Source: JBIOJM01 sp044450785
Lineage (GTDB): Bacteria; Planctomycetota; Planctomycetia; Isosphaerales; Isosphaeraceae
NCBI GenBank assembly: GCA_044450785.1
Contig: JBIOJM010000413.1
Location: 1-8,165 of the forward strand
Reading direction: 5' to 3'
DNA: 8,165 bases
Shown here piece by piece: positions 7,840-8,165 of the stretch. How positions within the stretch are numbered: the first letter of the stretch is position 1; every line of letters begins with the position of its first letter. The notes under the pieces are model-generated. The model ran no database searches, had not been told where the DNA came from, and saw nothing but the letters and a program-made list of their open reading frames with translations. A program made the position numbers and the translations under genes.

Positions 7840-8063
7840 TCACGCTTCGGCGACGAGGTCTTCGATCCCTTCGGCGTCGGGCTGGAGGGCGGGCTCTGGT
7901 GCAGGCCGCCGGAGGAGCTTCAGGAGTGGGGGCGCCATCAGAGTCGTGACCACACCACCATGAGAGTGGCGGCGCCAAGAATGCCTGCGTCGAAGACTCC
8001 CGACGCGATCCCGAGCGCGGTCGCTTGAGCGGCGCCGTGCGGCCCGCGCGATCGACCGATCAT
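7840..8063 (-). pseudogene. Frameshifted C-terminal remnant of a probable cation/proton antiporter
   Basis: Read on the minus strand, 8063 to 7938 encodes a stretch including HGAAQATALGIASGVF and DAGILGAATLMVV before a TGA at 7940-7938. Shifting frame near 7953-7956 continues as VVTTLMAPPLLKLLRRP and an acidic tail to TGA 7842-7840. The joined peptide, LMVV-VTTLMAPPLLKLL, resembles the last membrane helix and C-terminal end of CPA2/Kef-type monovalent cation/proton antiporters, where LM-V-TTL-(T/A)PPLL is common. A single missing base in a GTG run would explain the break. Upstream, an in-frame TGA (8066-8064) stops the reading, and I see no further antiporter sequence to the window end, so most of the gene (usually 380 residues or more) is missing or lies elsewhere. 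The family call is from motif memory only; a sequencing error could account for the frameshift but not for the missing upstream part. Confidence 0.5.
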
Positions 8064-8165
8064 TCAGTTAGATTCTACCTCCGTCGGATCTCTGCGCCGT
8101 GCGCGCATCTCGGGTCGGGCTGAGGCGGGCGCGGAACCGTGCCGTAGGGTGGGTCGAGCCGCGAC
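8064..8165. other. Non-coding right edge, no gene recognised
   Basis: No reading frame here matches anything I recognise. On the minus strand one frame is open from the window edge to a TGA at 8066-8064, but its Arg/Pro/Ala-rich translation looks like an ordinary GC-rich shadow. A GGAGG on the minus strand lies too far (about 14 bases) from the ATG at 8063 to be a good ribosome site. The segment separates the antiporter remnant from the repeat start at the window end. Confidence 0.4.
8144..8165 (+). repeat. Possible start of a dispersed intergenic repeat, cut by the window edge
   Basis: GTAGGGTGGGTCGAGC begins at 8144 and is followed by CGCGAC at the last base. From memory, a palindromic intergenic element with this half (GTAGGGTGGGTCGAGC, then a short loop, then a GACCCACC complement) is scattered in many bacterial genomes. 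Only the left arm is visible here, and the bases before the edge have not yet reached the complementary arm. Neither copy number nor true extent can be judged from this window. Confidence 0.4.

Noticed and set aside
7792..8028. A 78-codon plus-strand frame downstream of the membrane protein gene.
   Set aside because: It is antisense to the antiporter-like remnant, which explains the coding-like composition, and its own translation has no recognisable features.
1..8165. Search for tRNA or rRNA genes, CRISPR arrays, transposase genes and toxin-antitoxin or phage genes.
   Set aside because: I saw no regularly spaced repeats, no tRNA-like cloverleaf and no transposase, integrase or phage motifs in any frame; the only repeats are the coding hexamer and the partial arm at the right edge.

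Overview
The window is about 8.2 kb of GC-rich DNA that most likely comes from a member of the Planctomycetota, possibly an Isosphaeraceae-like lineage. The phylum call rests on a PSCyt1/PSCyt2/PSD1 (DUF1549/DUF1553) protein followed directly by a Tat-exported DUF1501 protein, with a formylglycine-type sulfatase next. This gene set is greatly expanded in Planctomycetota and related phyla. The family-level guess rests only on GC content and is weak.

Layout: (1) bases 1-2133 hold the 3' part of a PSCyt1-PSCyt2-PSD1 gene whose start lies upstream of the window. (2) After 19 bases comes a DUF1501 gene (2153-3598) with a Shine-Dalgarno site and a twin-arginine leader. (3) A 114-base gap with a small inverted repeat precedes an exported arylsulfatase A-type sulfatase (3713-5536) that has an extra C-terminal beta-rich domain. 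(4) Six bases later a cardiolipin-synthase-type phospholipase D protein begins (5543-6952). (5) After 62 bases comes a three-helix membrane protein of unknown function (7015-7767). It is much richer in A+T than its neighbours and carries a motif HEDNLINHRLTWLL. (6) The last 400 bases contain no intact gene. They hold, on the minus strand, a frameshifted C-terminal remnant that resembles a cation/proton antiporter (7840-8063), and at the very end the beginning of what looks like a dispersed intergenic repeat.

All five genes lie on the plus strand. Genes 1 and 2 are a standard pair and probably one transcript. They and the sulfatase are predicted to act outside the cytoplasm, probably on sulfated or complex polysaccharides, although the biochemical roles of PSD1 and DUF1501 proteins are not established. 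The cardiolipin synthase would act in the inner membrane and is likely co-transcribed with the sulfatase. The AT-rich membrane protein and the decayed antiporter remnant suggest a less conserved, accessory boundary at the right end. I do not see a convincing new multi-gene system. The least explained items are the AT-rich membrane protein and the remnant-plus-repeat junction.
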